This document shows positions 18,172-27,043 of a stretch of 64,000 nt of DNA, piece after piece. Source of the DNA: Sphingomonas hankookensis (lineage in GTDB: Bacteria; Pseudomonadota; Alphaproteobacteria; Sphingomonadales; Sphingomonadaceae); contig NZ_JAKREV010000002.1 in the NCBI RefSeq assembly GCF_022664465.1, positions 62,001 through 126,000 on the forward strand, given 5' to 3'. The first letter of the stretch is position 1. Every line of letters begins with the position of its first letter. A program made the translations under genes and the position numbers. The notes below the pieces were generated by a model. It saw only the letters and a list, made by a program, of their open reading frames with translations, was not told where the DNA came from and made no database searches.

Positions 18172-19056
18172 ATGAACCGCATCCGCACCGCCGCCATGAT
18201 CGTCAATGCCCGGTCGCGCAGTGGGCAGGCGCAGTTCGCGGAGGCGTGCCGCGCGCTCAAGGGTGCCGCTTTCGAGGTCGACGCCCATGCGGTAGAGGAC
18301 CCGGAAGAGCTGGTCCCGACCCTCGAGCGCGCGCTGGCGGCCAAGCCCGACCTCGTGATCCTCGGCGGCGGCGACGGCACGATCAGCAGCCTGGTCGACC
18401 ACCTGCTCGGCCATGACGTGATCCTCGGCGTGTTGCCTTTCGGCACTGCCAACAGCTTCTGCCGTACGCTCGGCATCCCGCTCGACATCGCCGAGGCGGT
18501 TGAGGTGCTGAAGACCGGCCGGCCACGGCGGATCGACCTCGGCATGATCGATGGCGATTATTTCGCGAACTGCGCTGCGATCGGCCTGTCGCCGCAGATC
18601 GCCAAGACGGTGCCGCACGGCGTCAAGAAACTGTTCGGGCGGGTCGGCTATCTTGCCTGGGCATCGCTGCAATTCGCGAAATTCCACCCCTTCGAACTGA
18701 TCGTCGGACAGGGCACGACCGCCAAGCGGATGATGGCGACCGAGGTCCGCATCTCCAACGGCCGCTTCCATGGCGGCACCGAGCTGGTGGAGGAAGCGCG
18801 GCTCGACAGCGGCGAGATCATCGTTCAGGTCGTCTGCGGCAAGGGCAAGCGCAGCCTGGTGCGCAACTGGGCCGCAGGGTTCTTCCGCCTCGATTCACGC
18901 CGGGTCGATACGGTGACGTTCCACGGCCAGTCGCTACGGATCGAAACGAACCCGCCGCTGCCGATCTCGATCGATGGCGAGGTGCTGGCGAAGACGCCGG
19001 TGATGGCGAAGATCGCGGCGGGGATCATCGAGGTGATGGCGCCGGTGGAGGGGTGA
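18172..19056 (+). CDS. Diacylglycerol kinase-family lipid kinase (YegS-like)
   Basis: 294-residue kinase. The nucleotide-binding loop LGGGDGTISSLVDHLLG lies near residues 60-76, followed by LPFGTANSFCRTLGIP, the family's second motif (usually GTANDFAR; here NSFCR). The C-terminal beta-sandwich ends in ISIDGEVLAKTPV, the usual IDGE element. Family members phosphorylate diacylglycerol, sphingosine or related lipids. In a sphingolipid-making sphingomonad a sphingoid substrate is possible but unproven. No good ribosome site was seen before the ATG; this start fits the family's N-terminus (AAMIVNARSRSG). Confidence 0.88.
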   Translation: MNRIRTAAMIVNARSRSGQAQFAEACRALKGAAFEVDAHAVEDPEELVPTLERALAAKPDLVILGGGDGTISSLVDHLLGHDVILGVLPFGTANSFCRTLGIPLDIAEAVEVLKTGRPRRIDLGMIDGDYFANCAAIGLSPQIAKTVPHGVKKLFGRVGYLAWASLQFAKFHPFELIVGQGTTAKRMMATEVRISNGRFHGGTELVEEARLDSGEIIVQVVCGKGKRSLVRNWAAGFFRLDSRRVDTVTFHGQSLRIETNPPLPISIDGEVLAKTPVMAKIAAGIIEVMAPVEG

Positions 19057-19066
19057 TTGCCTCTAT

Positions 19067-19161
19067 CGTCGTCCCCGCGAAGGCGGGGACCCATATACGC
19101 TGACGTCAGTGATGGAGCCGAACCGCCGCGCGTATGGATTCCCGCCTTCGCGGGAATGACG
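19067..19161. repeat. Palindromic intergenic repeat, copy A
   Basis: CGTCGTCCCCGCGAAGGCGG... (from 19067) faces ...CGCCTTCGCGGGAATGACG (to 19161), with TATA/TATGG ends between the arms. It is the same family as 5745, with a different GC core. It lies after the lipid kinase gene. Confidence 0.75.
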
Positions 19162-19185
19162 GAGGGGGGCGATCCAATCAAACCC

Positions 19186-19284
19186 CGTCATTCCGGCGAA
19201 GGCCGGAATCCATTGTGTCGGGTGCTCGCGGCAGGCACGCCAACGTCACCCCATCCATGGATTCCGGCCTGCGCCGGAATGACG
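19186..19284. repeat. Palindromic intergenic repeat, copy B
   Basis: CGTCATTCCGGCGAAGGCCG (from 19186) faces ...GGCCTGCGCCGGAATGACG (to 19284). Copy B follows copy A after 24 bases and ends 8 bases before the valS stop, so it probably forms the valS transcript end. Confidence 0.75.
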
Positions 19285-19292
19285 GGTGCGCC

Positions 19293-21968
19293 TTACCCCA
19301 ACCGCCCCAGCGCCGCATGCAACCGCGCCGCCTCGGCCATCTTGTCGGCATGGTCCGCCCGCGCCTTCTCGACCGCTTCGGGCTTCGCCCGTTCGACGAA
19401 GCTCGCATTGCCCAACCGTCCGGCCAACGCATCGCGCTCCTTCTCGGTCGCCGCGATCGCCTTGGTCAGACGCGCGCGTTCGGCATCGAGGTCGATAACA
19501 TCGCCCAGCGGCAGAACGAAGGTCGCTTCGTCCACCACGATCTGCAACGCCCCGCCCGCCGGCGCATCGCCCGCAACCGCATCGACCCGCGCCAGCCGGG
19601 CCAGCACCGCGCCCTGTCGTGCCAGCCGCTCGACCGTCTCGCCCGACGCATCGCGGACATGCAGCGGCAACCGCGCGCCCGGCGGCACGTTCAACTCGGT
19701 TCGCGCCGCGCGGATTTCGGTGACCAGACGGATCAGCCAGTCGACCTCCGCCCGCGCCGCCGGATCGATCGCCCGCGCATCCGCCATCGGCCAGCGCGCA
19801 ACGATCAGGTCGTTCGATCGCTCACCAAGTGCATGCCACAGTTCCTCGGTGATGAACGGCATGAAAGGGTGTAGCATCACCAAAATCTGGTCGAGGACCC
19901 AGCCCGCGACCGCGCGCGTTTCCTCGCCACCCTTGGCCCCGCCCTGCAACACCGGCTTGATCAGTTCGAGATACCAGTCGCAGAACCGGCTCCACGTAAA
20001 CTGGTAGATCGTATTGGCGGCACCGTCGAAGCGCAGGTCGGCCAGCGCGAGGTCGAGCGCCTGCACCGTCTCGATCGTCTCGGCGATGATCCAGCGATTG
20101 ACGGCCAGCTCGGCCTTGGGCGGTTCCAGCGTCGCCGACGCGCCGATGCCGTTGGCCTGTGCGAAACGGGTCGCGTTCCACAGCTTGGTCGCGAAGTTGC
20201 GATACCCCTCGACTCGCTTCTCATCCATCTTGATGTCGCGGCCCTGGCTTTCCATCGCCGCCATGAAGAAGCGCAGCGCATCGGCACCATAGGCATCGAT
20301 CAGCCCGAGCGGATCGACGGTATTGCCCTTCGACTTCGACATCTTCGCGCCATCGGCGGCGCGGACGAGGCCGTGGAGGTACAGCGTCTTGAACGGCACC
20401 TCCTTCATGAAGTGGATGCCCTGCATCAACATCCGCGCGTCCCAGAAGAACAGGATGTCGAAGCCCGAGATCAGCACGTCGTTGCTGTAACGTCCACCGA
20501 GCGTCGGGTCGGTGTTCTCCGGCCAGCCCAGCGTCGCGAACGGCCACAGCGCCGAGGAGAACCACGTATCGAGGACGTCCTCGTCCTGCTTCAGCGCAAC
20601 GCCCGCGCCCGCTTCGGCCTGCGCCTCTTCATAGGTTTCGGCAACGAACACCCGGCCGTCGTCCGCGAACCACGCGGGGATGCGATGCCCCCACCACAGC
20701 TGGCGCGACACGCACCATGGCTGGATGTTCTCCATCCAGTTGAAATAGGTCTTTTCCCACGACTTCGGCACGATCTTGACCGCGCCCGACCGGACCGCCT
20801 CGATCGCGGGCTGCGCCAGCGTCTTGGCATCGACATACCATTGGTCGGTCAGCCACGGCTCGATCACCACGCCCGAACGGTCGCCGAACGGCGTCTGGAT
20901 CGTGCGCGGTTCGGCGTCGTGCTCGGTGCCGTCCTTGTCGACATGCGGGATCAAGACGGCTTCGTCCTTCAGCAGCGCGACGACCGCCTTGCGGGCATCG
21001 GCGCTCGACAGGCCGAGAAAGGCGGCGGGGATCAGCCCGTCGGCGGTCTGCACGATGTGCGCCCTGGCATCGAGCATGTTGAGCATGTCGCGCGCCTCGA
21101 TCCCGGCGCGGCGGCCGACCTCGAAGTCGTTGAAGTCGTGGCCGGGCGTGATCTTCACCGCACCCGATCCCAGTGCGGGGTCGGCATGTTCGTCGGCCAC
21201 GATCGGGATCAGACGTCCCGTAATCGGCAAGCGCACCTGCTGACCGATAAGCGCGGTGTAGCGCGCGTCGTCGGGATGCACCGCGACCGCCATGTCGGCC
21301 AGCATCGTTTCGGGCCGCGTGGTCGCCACCTCGATCGAACCCGATCCGTCGGCGAGCGGGTAGCGCAAGCGCCAGAAGCTGCCGCGCACCTCCCGCGTCT
21401 CGACCTCGAGATCGCTGATCGCGGTGCCGAGACCGGGGTCCCAGTTCACCAGCCGCTTGTCGCGGTAGAGCAGCCCTTCGCGATGCAACTGCACGAACAC
21501 CTTCAGGACGGCGGCGGAAAAGCCCTCGTCCATGGTAAAGCGTTCATTGGCCCAGTCCATCGAACAGCCCAGCCGGCGGAGCTGGCCGGTGATCTGCCCG
21601 CCGCTCTCGGCCTTCCATTCCCAGACCTTCGCGACGAAATCGTCGCGCGAGAAATCGGTGCGCTTCTGCTGCCGTTGCGCCATCTGGCGCTCGACGACCA
21701 TCTGCGTCGCGATGCCGGCATGGTCGGTGCCGACGACCCACCGTGCGTCCTTGCCCTGCAGCCGCGCATGGCGGACGAGGATGTCCTGCAGCGTGTTGTC
21801 GAGCGCGTGGCCGATGTGGAGGTTGCCGGTGACGTTGGGCGGCGGATTGACAATCGTCCACGGCGTCGCATCGGCACGCTCGGGCCGGAACAGGCCTTCC
21901 TGTTCCCAATGGGCATACCAGCGCGCCTCGATGGCGGCGGGGTCGAAGGTCTTGGGCAGTTCGCTCAT
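19293..21968 (-). CDS. valS: Valyl-tRNA synthetase
   Basis: 891-residue class Ia synthetase charging tRNA-Val. HIGH-type motif NLHIGHALD lies near residue 45 and AKMSKSKGN near residue 540. The editing domain (about 190-330, [15 protein letters not shown]) and the C-terminal coiled-coil arm (about 820-891, [21 protein letters not shown]) are present, so the enzyme is complete. The ATG before [16 protein letters not shown] is the family start; an upstream TTG would add 12 unmatched residues. It follows popZ by 45 bases in the pcm-tolC-popZ-valS gene order. Confidence 0.98.
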   Translation of the reverse strand: MSELPKTFDPAAIEARWYAHWEQEGLFRPERADATPWTIVNPPPNVTGNLHIGHALDNTLQDILVRHARLQGKDARWVVGTDHAGIATQMVVERQMAQRQQKRTDFSRDDFVAKVWEWKAESGGQITGQLRRLGCSMDWANERFTMDEGFSAAVLKVFVQLHREGLLYRDKRLVNWDPGLGTAISDLEVETREVRGSFWRLRYPLADGSGSIEVATTRPETMLADMAVAVHPDDARYTALIGQQVRLPITGRLIPIVADEHADPALGSGAVKITPGHDFNDFEVGRRAGIEARDMLNMLDARAHIVQTADGLIPAAFLGLSSADARKAVVALLKDEAVLIPHVDKDGTEHDAEPRTIQTPFGDRSGVVIEPWLTDQWYVDAKTLAQPAIEAVRSGAVKIVPKSWEKTYFNWMENIQPWCVSRQLWWGHRIPAWFADDGRVFVAETYEEAQAEAGAGVALKQDEDVLDTWFSSALWPFATLGWPENTDPTLGGRYSNDVLISGFDILFFWDARMLMQGIHFMKEVPFKTLYLHGLVRAADGAKMSKSKGNTVDPLGLIDAYGADALRFFMAAMESQGRDIKMDEKRVEGYRNFATKLWNATRFAQANGIGASATLEPPKAELAVNRWIIAETIETVQALDLALADLRFDGAANTIYQFTWSRFCDWYLELIKPVLQGGAKGGEETRAVAGWVLDQILVMLHPFMPFITEELWHALGERSNDLIVARWPMADARAIDPAARAEVDWLIRLVTEIRAARTELNVPPGARLPLHVRDASGETVERLARQGAVLARLARVDAVAGDAPAGGALQIVVDEATFVLPLGDVIDLDAERARLTKAIAATEKERDALAGRLGNASFVERAKPEAVEKARADHADKMAEAARLHAALGRLG

Positions 21969-22013
21969 GCACCGCCGCATGGCGCGGATGCGGCGGCGTT
22001 GCAAGAGAGCGGG

Positions 22014-22547
22014 TTATTCGCGTCCGCTGATCCGGGCGATCTCGCGCGACACCATCGCCTCGACGATACCGGGCAGCTTGGCGTCGAGCCATTCGCGCAG
22101 CATCGGGCGAAGCATTTCGCGCACCAGTCCTTCGAGCGAATCGCTGCCGGGCGTTTCCGGCTTCACCAGCATCCGCGACAGCTGATCGAGCGCACCACGG
22201 CTGGCCTCGGCCGCGCGGTCCGACACGATCGACGCATCGACGGCGGCGCCCGGCATCGGGGCGGCCGGTGCGGGTTCTTCCTGCGGTTCGGGCGCACGGG
22301 CGCGCGGCGCTTCCGCACGCTGCGTTTCGACGCGCGGCGCCTCGACGCGGGGCGGCGGAGGAGGAGCGGCGACGGTCTGGTTCAACTCCAGCACCTCGTC
22401 TCGGTCGTCGAGGTCGCGGACCTGCGCCGTGCGAATCGACTTGCGTCCGCGCAACGCCTGGGCCGATCCCTCGCCCTCTTCGGCGATGATCCGCTTGATC
22501 GAGGACAATATGTCCTCCATCGACGTTTCGTTGCTGATATCCCCCAT
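22014..22547 (-). CDS. popZ: PopZ-like DUF2497 polar organising protein
   Basis: 177-residue protein with the architecture of PopZ. A short N-terminal helix (SMEDILSSIKRIIAEE, residues 8-23) binds partners in the family. A middle region of ~60 residues is rich in Pro, Glu and Ala (about 55-115). The C-terminal helices (LDQLSRMLVKPE, LEGLVREMLRPMLREWLD, KLPGIVEAMVSREIARISGR) drive self-assembly. In Caulobacter PopZ anchors the chromosome centromere and cell-cycle proteins at the pole and is also next to valS. GAGGG is 5 bases before the chosen ATG. Confidence 0.9.
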   Translation of the reverse strand: MGDISNETSMEDILSSIKRIIAEEGEGSAQALRGRKSIRTAQVRDLDDRDEVLELNQTVAAPPPPPRVEAPRVETQRAEAPRARAPEPQEEPAPAAPMPGAAVDASIVSDRAAEASRGALDQLSRMLVKPETPGSDSLEGLVREMLRPMLREWLDAKLPGIVEAMVSREIARISGRE

Positions 22548-22578
22548 CGCAACCCTCATGCCTGTCGCCTCTGAACGC

Positions 22579-24150
22579 TTAGCTGTCGGGGTTGGCGCGC
22601 GGCGTGTCAACGCCTTGCGTCGTTCGCGGCGCGCCACCCTGTCGATTGGGCGCGTCGAGCCCCTGGGTCGGGGTATAGGGATTGGGGCTGCGTTGCAGCG
22701 ACGGATCGAGTTCGCGGGTCACGACCGGGGTCTGTGCCGGGCTGTTCACCGTGCTGGGCGCGATCGGCACCGGTGCGGGATCGTCCTTCCAGTCCCACAC
22801 CACGTTGCGCACGCGGTTGTAGTTGACCGTGGGATCGTACAGCGCCCCGCCATCGAGCCCCAGATCGCGCGCCTCCGCGCGACCCATCGCCGCCAGCAGC
22901 GCGAAGCCCGCGACATAGGCGTCGCGCCGTGCCGTCACCAGCTGCACCTGCGAATTGAGCAGTTCCTGTTCGGCGTTGAGGATGTCGAGGATCGTCCGCG
23001 TGCCGACACTGTTCTCGGCGCGGACGCCCTCCAGCGACAGGCGGTTGGCGGCGACCTGCACCTCCGACGACTGGATCACACGCAGCGCCGATTGCCACGC
23101 GGCGAATGCCGACCGGGCGTCGGACACGACGCCGCGTTCGACCTGCGTGACCTGTTCGATCGCCGCGCCTTCCAGCGCCTGCGCCCGGCGGATCTGCGCG
23201 CTGGGGCGCCCGCTCTGCCAGAGCGGCAGGCTCATCTGCACGCCGACCTGCGCCTGCCCGCCATCCTGTTGCAGCACGACGCCCTGCACCGACTGCGCCG
23301 ATCCGAGGAAGCTGGTATAGCTACCGCCGCCAACTGCGTTAATCGTAGGCAACCGGCCGGCACGCGCGACGCGGACGTCGAAGCCGGCGGCATCGCTGGT
23401 GCGGCGCGCGGCGATCAGAGAAGGATTGTTGGCCACCGCTACGCCGACCGCGGCGTTCGGATCGACCGGCAGGTTCGGCAGCGCCGGCGGCGTGTCGAGC
23501 GTCGCGGCGGGCGCACCGGTCGTCGCCACGTAATTCTCGCGGCTGCGGATCAGTGAGGCCTCCGCATTGCGCAGCTGCGCCTGTGCCGAGGCCAGCCGTG
23601 CCTCCGACTGGGCGACGTCGGTCCGGGTCAGGTCGCCGACCTGGAACCGGTCCTTCGACGCCTGCAGATTGACCTCCAGCACGCGCAGGTTCTGCTGGTT
23701 CAGCCGCACGATCGCTTCGTCGCGGATCACGTCGTTATAGGCGGCGACGACCAGCGTGAAGACGTTCGCTTCGGTGCTGCGCAGATTGGCACGACCGGCA
23801 TCGACCCGCGCATCGGCAGCGCGGACGTTGTTGCGTACCGCCCCGCCCGCGAACAACGACTGCGATACCTGCACCTGGACGCTGCCCTGACGCGGTGCCT
23901 GGGTGAAACCACGGCTTGCCGGATTGATGACGTTTTCGATCACCGAGCTTTGCGTCGTGACCTGCGGCAATCCCTGCGAACGCGCCAGCGGCACGCCTTC
24001 GTCGGTCGCACGCTGGTTGGCGCGTGCGCCAGTCAGCTGCGGATTGGTCGCATAGGCGCGTGCCAGCGCCTCACGCAGCGTTTCCGCACTTGCAGGCCCG
24101 GCCAGCAGCGCCAGCGCCGCGACCCCACCGATGAACTTCCCCCCCCGCAT
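22579..24150 (-). CDS. tolC: TolC-family outer-membrane efflux protein
   Basis: 523-residue outer-membrane channel of type I secretion and drug-efflux systems. The signal peptide ends at PASAETLREAL. Two TolC repeats follow, each with the long helices of the periplasmic tunnel (for example LRVLEVNLQASKDRFQVGDLTRTDVAQSEARLA and the later RLSLEGVRAENSVGTRTILDILNAEQELLNSQ regions). The last ~80 residues are a Pro/Asn/Thr-rich tail beyond the channel domain, common in alphaproteobacterial TolC. No partner ABC or RND pump is nearby. Six bases separate it from the upstream methyltransferase gene. Confidence 0.93.
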   Translation of the reverse strand: MRGGKFIGGVAALALLAGPASAETLREALARAYATNPQLTGARANQRATDEGVPLARSQGLPQVTTQSSVIENVINPASRGFTQAPRQGSVQVQVSQSLFAGGAVRNNVRAADARVDAGRANLRSTEANVFTLVVAAYNDVIRDEAIVRLNQQNLRVLEVNLQASKDRFQVGDLTRTDVAQSEARLASAQAQLRNAEASLIRSRENYVATTGAPAATLDTPPALPNLPVDPNAAVGVAVANNPSLIAARRTSDAAGFDVRVARAGRLPTINAVGGGSYTSFLGSAQSVQGVVLQQDGGQAQVGVQMSLPLWQSGRPSAQIRRAQALEGAAIEQVTQVERGVVSDARSAFAAWQSALRVIQSSEVQVAANRLSLEGVRAENSVGTRTILDILNAEQELLNSQVQLVTARRDAYVAGFALLAAMGRAEARDLGLDGGALYDPTVNYNRVRNVVWDWKDDPAPVPIAPSTVNSPAQTPVVTRELDPSLQRSPNPYTPTQGLDAPNRQGGAPRTTQGVDTPRANPDS

Positions 24151-24156
24151 ATGCCC

Positions 24157-24828
24157 TTACCTTGCGAACTGAAATGTCTTGGGACGTGCGAAGCCCGGCA
24201 GTACGATGCAGTCGAGATCGGCGAAATCGATCAGCCCGAACCCGCCTTCGGTACGGCGGCCCAGCGCCAGCCGGGTGACGCCGCGATCGACCAGCCCGGT
24301 GGTCAGCCGGCCGCCCGGTGCCAGCTGCTCCACGATCGCATCGGGGACCGATTCGACCGCACCGTCGATGACGATCACGTCATAGGGCGCACCGTCGGGC
24401 GAACCGGCATTGAGCGGCCCTTCGACGAACGTCACCTTGGTGTCCGCGATCGCATCGCGCGCGGCGGCGATCAGCGTGGGGTCTTCCTCCAGCGCAACAA
24501 CCGATCCGGCCAGCCGGGCGAGGACGGCGGCGGCATAGCCCATCGCCGCACCGACCAGCAGAACGCGGTCGGTCGGCTGGATTTCGGCGGCGGTCAGCAG
24601 GCGCCCGGTAATCAACGGCGCATTGATCGCTCGCCCCCCGGCGAGCGGCAGCGGCGCGTCGCGGTAGGCGACGTTGGCCTGCGCGGGCGGCACGAAGCCC
24701 TCGCGCGGAACGTCGCCCATGGCGGTCACGACACGCGGGTCGCTGACTGCGCTGGTGCGCAGCTGGCTGACGACCATCGCGTGGCGCATCGCTTCGAAAT
24801 CGGATCGGGTCTGCATCGAATCGGTCAT
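24157..24828 (-). CDS. PCMT-family (protein-L-isoaspartate) methyltransferase
   Basis: 223-residue SAM-dependent protein of the isoaspartate methyltransferase family. VPREGFVPPAQANVAYRDAPLPL and ALITGRLL-like (INAPLITGRLLTAAEI) segments match the family's substrate region. VLLVGAAMGYAAAVLARL takes the place of the usual GxGxGY SAM motif, with the first glycines altered. That suggests either a divergent member or one without isoaspartate repair activity; such members stand next to tolC in many alphaproteobacteria. AGGA lies 7 bases upstream of the ATG. It heads the pcm-tolC-popZ-valS series. Confidence 0.85.
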   Translation of the reverse strand: MTDSMQTRSDFEAMRHAMVVSQLRTSAVSDPRVVTAMGDVPREGFVPPAQANVAYRDAPLPLAGGRAINAPLITGRLLTAAEIQPTDRVLLVGAAMGYAAAVLARLAGSVVALEEDPTLIAAARDAIADTKVTFVEGPLNAGSPDGAPYDVIVIDGAVESVPDAIVEQLAPGGRLTTGLVDRGVTRLALGRRTEGGFGLIDFADLDCIVLPGFARPKTFQFAR

Positions 24829-24947
24829 GGTGCAATCCTGTCGCACAACTGTTTTACCCGCGCAACACACATCACGCGCAAGCCGCTGTCTATCGCGACG
24901 AACCGCCGCCGCCAAGGAGCCGGCCGGTATAATTTGTGCGGCGACAG

Positions 24948-24976
24948 TTGACACCGGGCCGCGCGCCCCGCAAATG
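24948..24976 (+). promoter_or_regulatory. Possible tRNA-Cys promoter
   Basis: TTGACA, then 17 bases, then CAAATG, 20 bases before the tRNA. The -35 is perfect and the -10 weak. Confidence 0.35.
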
Positions 24977-24996
24977 CCCGCCTCCCACCGTATCGA

Positions 24997-25070
24997 GGCG
25001 CGATGGCGGAGTGGTGACGCAGAGGACTGCAAATCCTTGCACCCGGGTTCGATTCCCGGTCGCGCCTCCA
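24997..25070 (+). tRNA. tRNA-Cys(GCA)
   Basis: 74-base tRNA including CCA. The acceptor GGCGCGA pairs with TCGCGCC, the anticodon loop is CTGCAAA (GCA), and the T-loop is GTTCGATTC. It is divergent from the methyltransferase gene and ends 25 bases before the next gene's stop. Confidence 0.97.
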
Positions 25071-25095
25071 ACGGACGGTTGATTCGCCCACCCGA

Positions 25096-25569
25096 TCAGC
25101 GGGCCAGGCGGGCTACCATCATCGTCAGAGTTGGCTCGCGGCTTCCCGCGATCTGGACGATATGCGTGCCGGCGGGCAGGTCGAAATCGACCATCTTGCG
25201 GATACCGCTACAGGCCGGCCCATGACCATGGCCGACCGATGCCACCGACCGGCCACCGTCGACCAGATCGATCCACGCCCCGCTGCCCAGCGCCACGCGA
25301 TACCGACCGGGCTGGGTCGTGACGAAGCGGAAGATGCCGCCATGGCTGGCCGCGTCGCCCGGCTTTTCGGGCTTCACCGCGAAGCGCAGCGTCGCTTGCG
25401 GCACCAGCTTCGCGCGAACCGCCACACCGGGGGTGAGCACCGCTTCGGCACTGGCATCGACAGCGCGCGGCTGCGCCCATCCGCGCAATTCCGGCGGCGG
25501 GGGCGCGACGGTCGTGCAGGGCGCGGCGGCGGCTTGCAGCAGGAACAGGGCGGCGAGCGTCATGGACAT
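25096..25569 (-). CDS. Small exported protein of unknown function
   Basis: 157-residue protein with a short signal peptide (MTLAALFLLQAAAAP) and a conserved-looking mature start CTTVAPPPPELRGWAQP. The middle contains FRFVTTQPGRYRVALGSGAWIDLVDGGR and a HGHGPACSGIRK segment with a likely Cys pair, ending in a beta-rich region (FDLPAGTHIVQIAGS). The shape is that of a small beta-sandwich, possibly metal-binding. It is divergent from the CnrYX-like genes, and AAGGTCGTCTC precedes the ATG at 25569 (ATG at 25563 is the alternative). No named domain is claimed. Confidence 0.7.
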   Translation of the reverse strand: MSMTLAALFLLQAAAAPCTTVAPPPPELRGWAQPRAVDASAEAVLTPGVAVRAKLVPQATLRFAVKPEKPGDAASHGGIFRFVTTQPGRYRVALGSGAWIDLVDGGRSVASVGHGHGPACSGIRKMVDFDLPAGTHIVQIAGSREPTLTMMVARLAR

Positions 25570-25715
25570 GAGACGACCTTTTCGAAAGATAACCGTGCCA
25601 TGGGTATCGTGCCGCAGGGTACCGCGCCAGCGCCCTTGTCCGTAGCGCGTGCAATCAGGATGAGGGGAAAGCCGGCCCGGCGCGTATCCCATGTCGACCA
25701 TAGGGAAGCATCCGC

Positions 25716-25979
25716 ATGACCCAGCATCTCGACCGATCGTTGCAACGGTTGTCGCACACATCCGATCATCCCGGCCTGCATGGGATCGAGGGCGGTGTGT
25801 TCGACCGCCTGCGCTGCGACCGGGCGGCTCGCGGCACCGGGCTGCGGCTGGCAGGGGTCGCCGCGTTCGGCGCGGCGACGATGGGGCTGATCGCCGCCGA
25901 TCCGCTGCCCCGCCCCGCACCGCCGGCGTTCGCCGACGACCTCGCGCTCGCGCCCTCGACCTTGTTGGGCGAGCGATGA
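25716..25979 (+). CDS. CnrY-like small membrane anti-sigma protein
   Basis: 87-residue protein with one predicted membrane helix (about residues 43-61, GLRLAGVAAFGAATMGLIAA). Its N-terminal cytoplasmic part is charged (MTQHLDRSLQRLSHTSD...FDRLRCDRAARG). Size and layout are those of CnrY, the membrane anchor that holds the ECF sigma factor CnrH inactive. Sequence similarity at this length cannot be judged by eye, so the call rests on topology and gene order (Y-X-H). Its stop overlaps the CnrX-like start (ATGA). Confidence 0.6.
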   Translation: MTQHLDRSLQRLSHTSDHPGLHGIEGGVFDRLRCDRAARGTGLRLAGVAAFGAATMGLIAADPLPRPAPPAFADDLALAPSTLLGER

Positions 25980-26419
25980 GCCGCCGTTGCTGGACGATCC
26001 TCGTCGCGCTCGTCGCCTTTATCGCGGCGGTGGCGGGCGTGCTGGCCGGGCGGGCGATCGGGGATCGGGGGTCGGGAGGACATGGCAACGAACTCCACGC
26101 ATTGCTGCACGACCGGATGACGCTGACCGACGATCAACGCCGACAGCTGGACGCGCTGGAAGCCGGCTTCGCCGCGCGTCGCAGCGGATTGCAGGCCCGG
26201 ATGCGCGCCGACAACGCCCGATTGTCCGCCGCGATCGCCGCCGAACATGGCGAGGGGCCGCGCGTCGCCGCCGCCGTCGACGCCAGCCACCGCACGATGG
26301 GCGCGTTGCAGAAGGAAACGCTGGCGCATGTCTTCGCGATGCGACGGCTGCTGCGGCCCGACCAGCTGCCCGCATTCGACCGGGCGGTCGCCCGCGCGCT
26401 AACCCAGCCGACCCAGTGA
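25976..26419 (+). CDS. CnrX-like periplasmic metal sensor
   Basis: 147-residue protein with an N-terminal membrane anchor (about residues 5-27) and a helical periplasmic domain of the CnrX/ZraP fold. Possible ligands are H41, H45, E62, H118 and M122. Their spacing (H-x3-H, then E 17 residues on, later H-x3-M) is the same as the H42, H46, E63, H119, M123 set described for Cupriavidus CnrX. A role in sensing periplasmic Ni, Co or Cu and releasing the sigma factor is inferred. It overlaps the upstream gene by ATGA and the sigma gene by GTGA. Confidence 0.75.
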   Translation: MSRRCWTILVALVAFIAAVAGVLAGRAIGDRGSGGHGNELHALLHDRMTLTDDQRRQLDALEAGFAARRSGLQARMRADNARLSAAIAAEHGEGPRVAAAVDASHRTMGALQKETLAHVFAMRRLLRPDQLPAFDRAVARALTQPTQ

Positions 26420-26982
26420 CGGCGATCGATGCCAGTACGAGCGACGGCGATCTTGCGGCACAGGCGCGGACCGGCAGCGAGGCTGCCTTCGCGGTGCTGA
26501 TGCAGCGGCACAAGGGGCGCGTCTATCGCCTGGCGCTGAACAGCATCGCCGAACCCGACGAGGCGCTTGATATCGTGCAGGAAACCTTCCTGTCGGCGTA
26601 TCGCGCGCTGCCCCGTTACGATCCGGCGCGGCCGATGGCGAGCTGGCTGGCGGCGATCGCACTCAACAAGTGCCGCGACCGCGCGCGTCGCCGAGCGCTG
26701 CGGCATTTCTTCTTCGGCGCACGCCCGGTCGAAGAACTTGCCGACACGATGGCCATCGGCGATCCCGACCCTGCGCAATCCGCGTCGGATCGGCAGGAAC
26801 TGGCACGGGTTCGTCTTGCCATCGCCCGCCTGCCCGCTTCGCTGCGCGAACCGCTGCTGCTGTGTACCGTCGAAGAGATGCGCCATGCCGATGCCGCCGC
26901 ACTGCTTGGCCTCAGCACGAAGGCGATCGAAACCCGCATCCGCCGCGCGCGGGCGAAATTGAGCGAATTGCTCGCGGCATGA
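26416..26982 (+). CDS. ECF RNA polymerase sigma factor (CnrH-like position)
   Basis: 188-residue ECF sigma factor starting with GTG that overlaps the sensor stop. Region 2 is RTGSEAAFAVLMQRHKGRVYRLALN...EALDIVQETFLSAYRALPRYDPARPMASWL, and region 4 is ARLPASLREPLLL...EMRHADAAALLGLSTKAIETRIRRARAKL. It sits after the CnrY/CnrX-like pair and 61 bases before the copper genes. It probably activates its own operon and copAB when metal is sensed. Its promoter sequence could not be picked out in the 25570-25715 gap. Confidence 0.92.
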   Translation: MTAIDASTSDGDLAAQARTGSEAAFAVLMQRHKGRVYRLALNSIAEPDEALDIVQETFLSAYRALPRYDPARPMASWLAAIALNKCRDRARRRALRHFFFGARPVEELADTMAIGDPDPAQSASDRQELARVRLAIARLPASLREPLLLCTVEEMRHADAAALLGLSTKAIETRIRRARAKLSELLAA

Positions 26983-27043
26983 GGGGACGGCTGATCCGCC
27001 GCGTATCACGTTGCGAGACAGGCTTTCGACAGGGTTTTGCGAC

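Noticed and set aside
20373..22574. 733-codon open frame antisense to valS and popZ
   Set aside because: It lies fully opposite two certain genes, its translation is His/Arg/Gln-rich without any motif, and it is explained by the high-GC codon pattern of the true strand.
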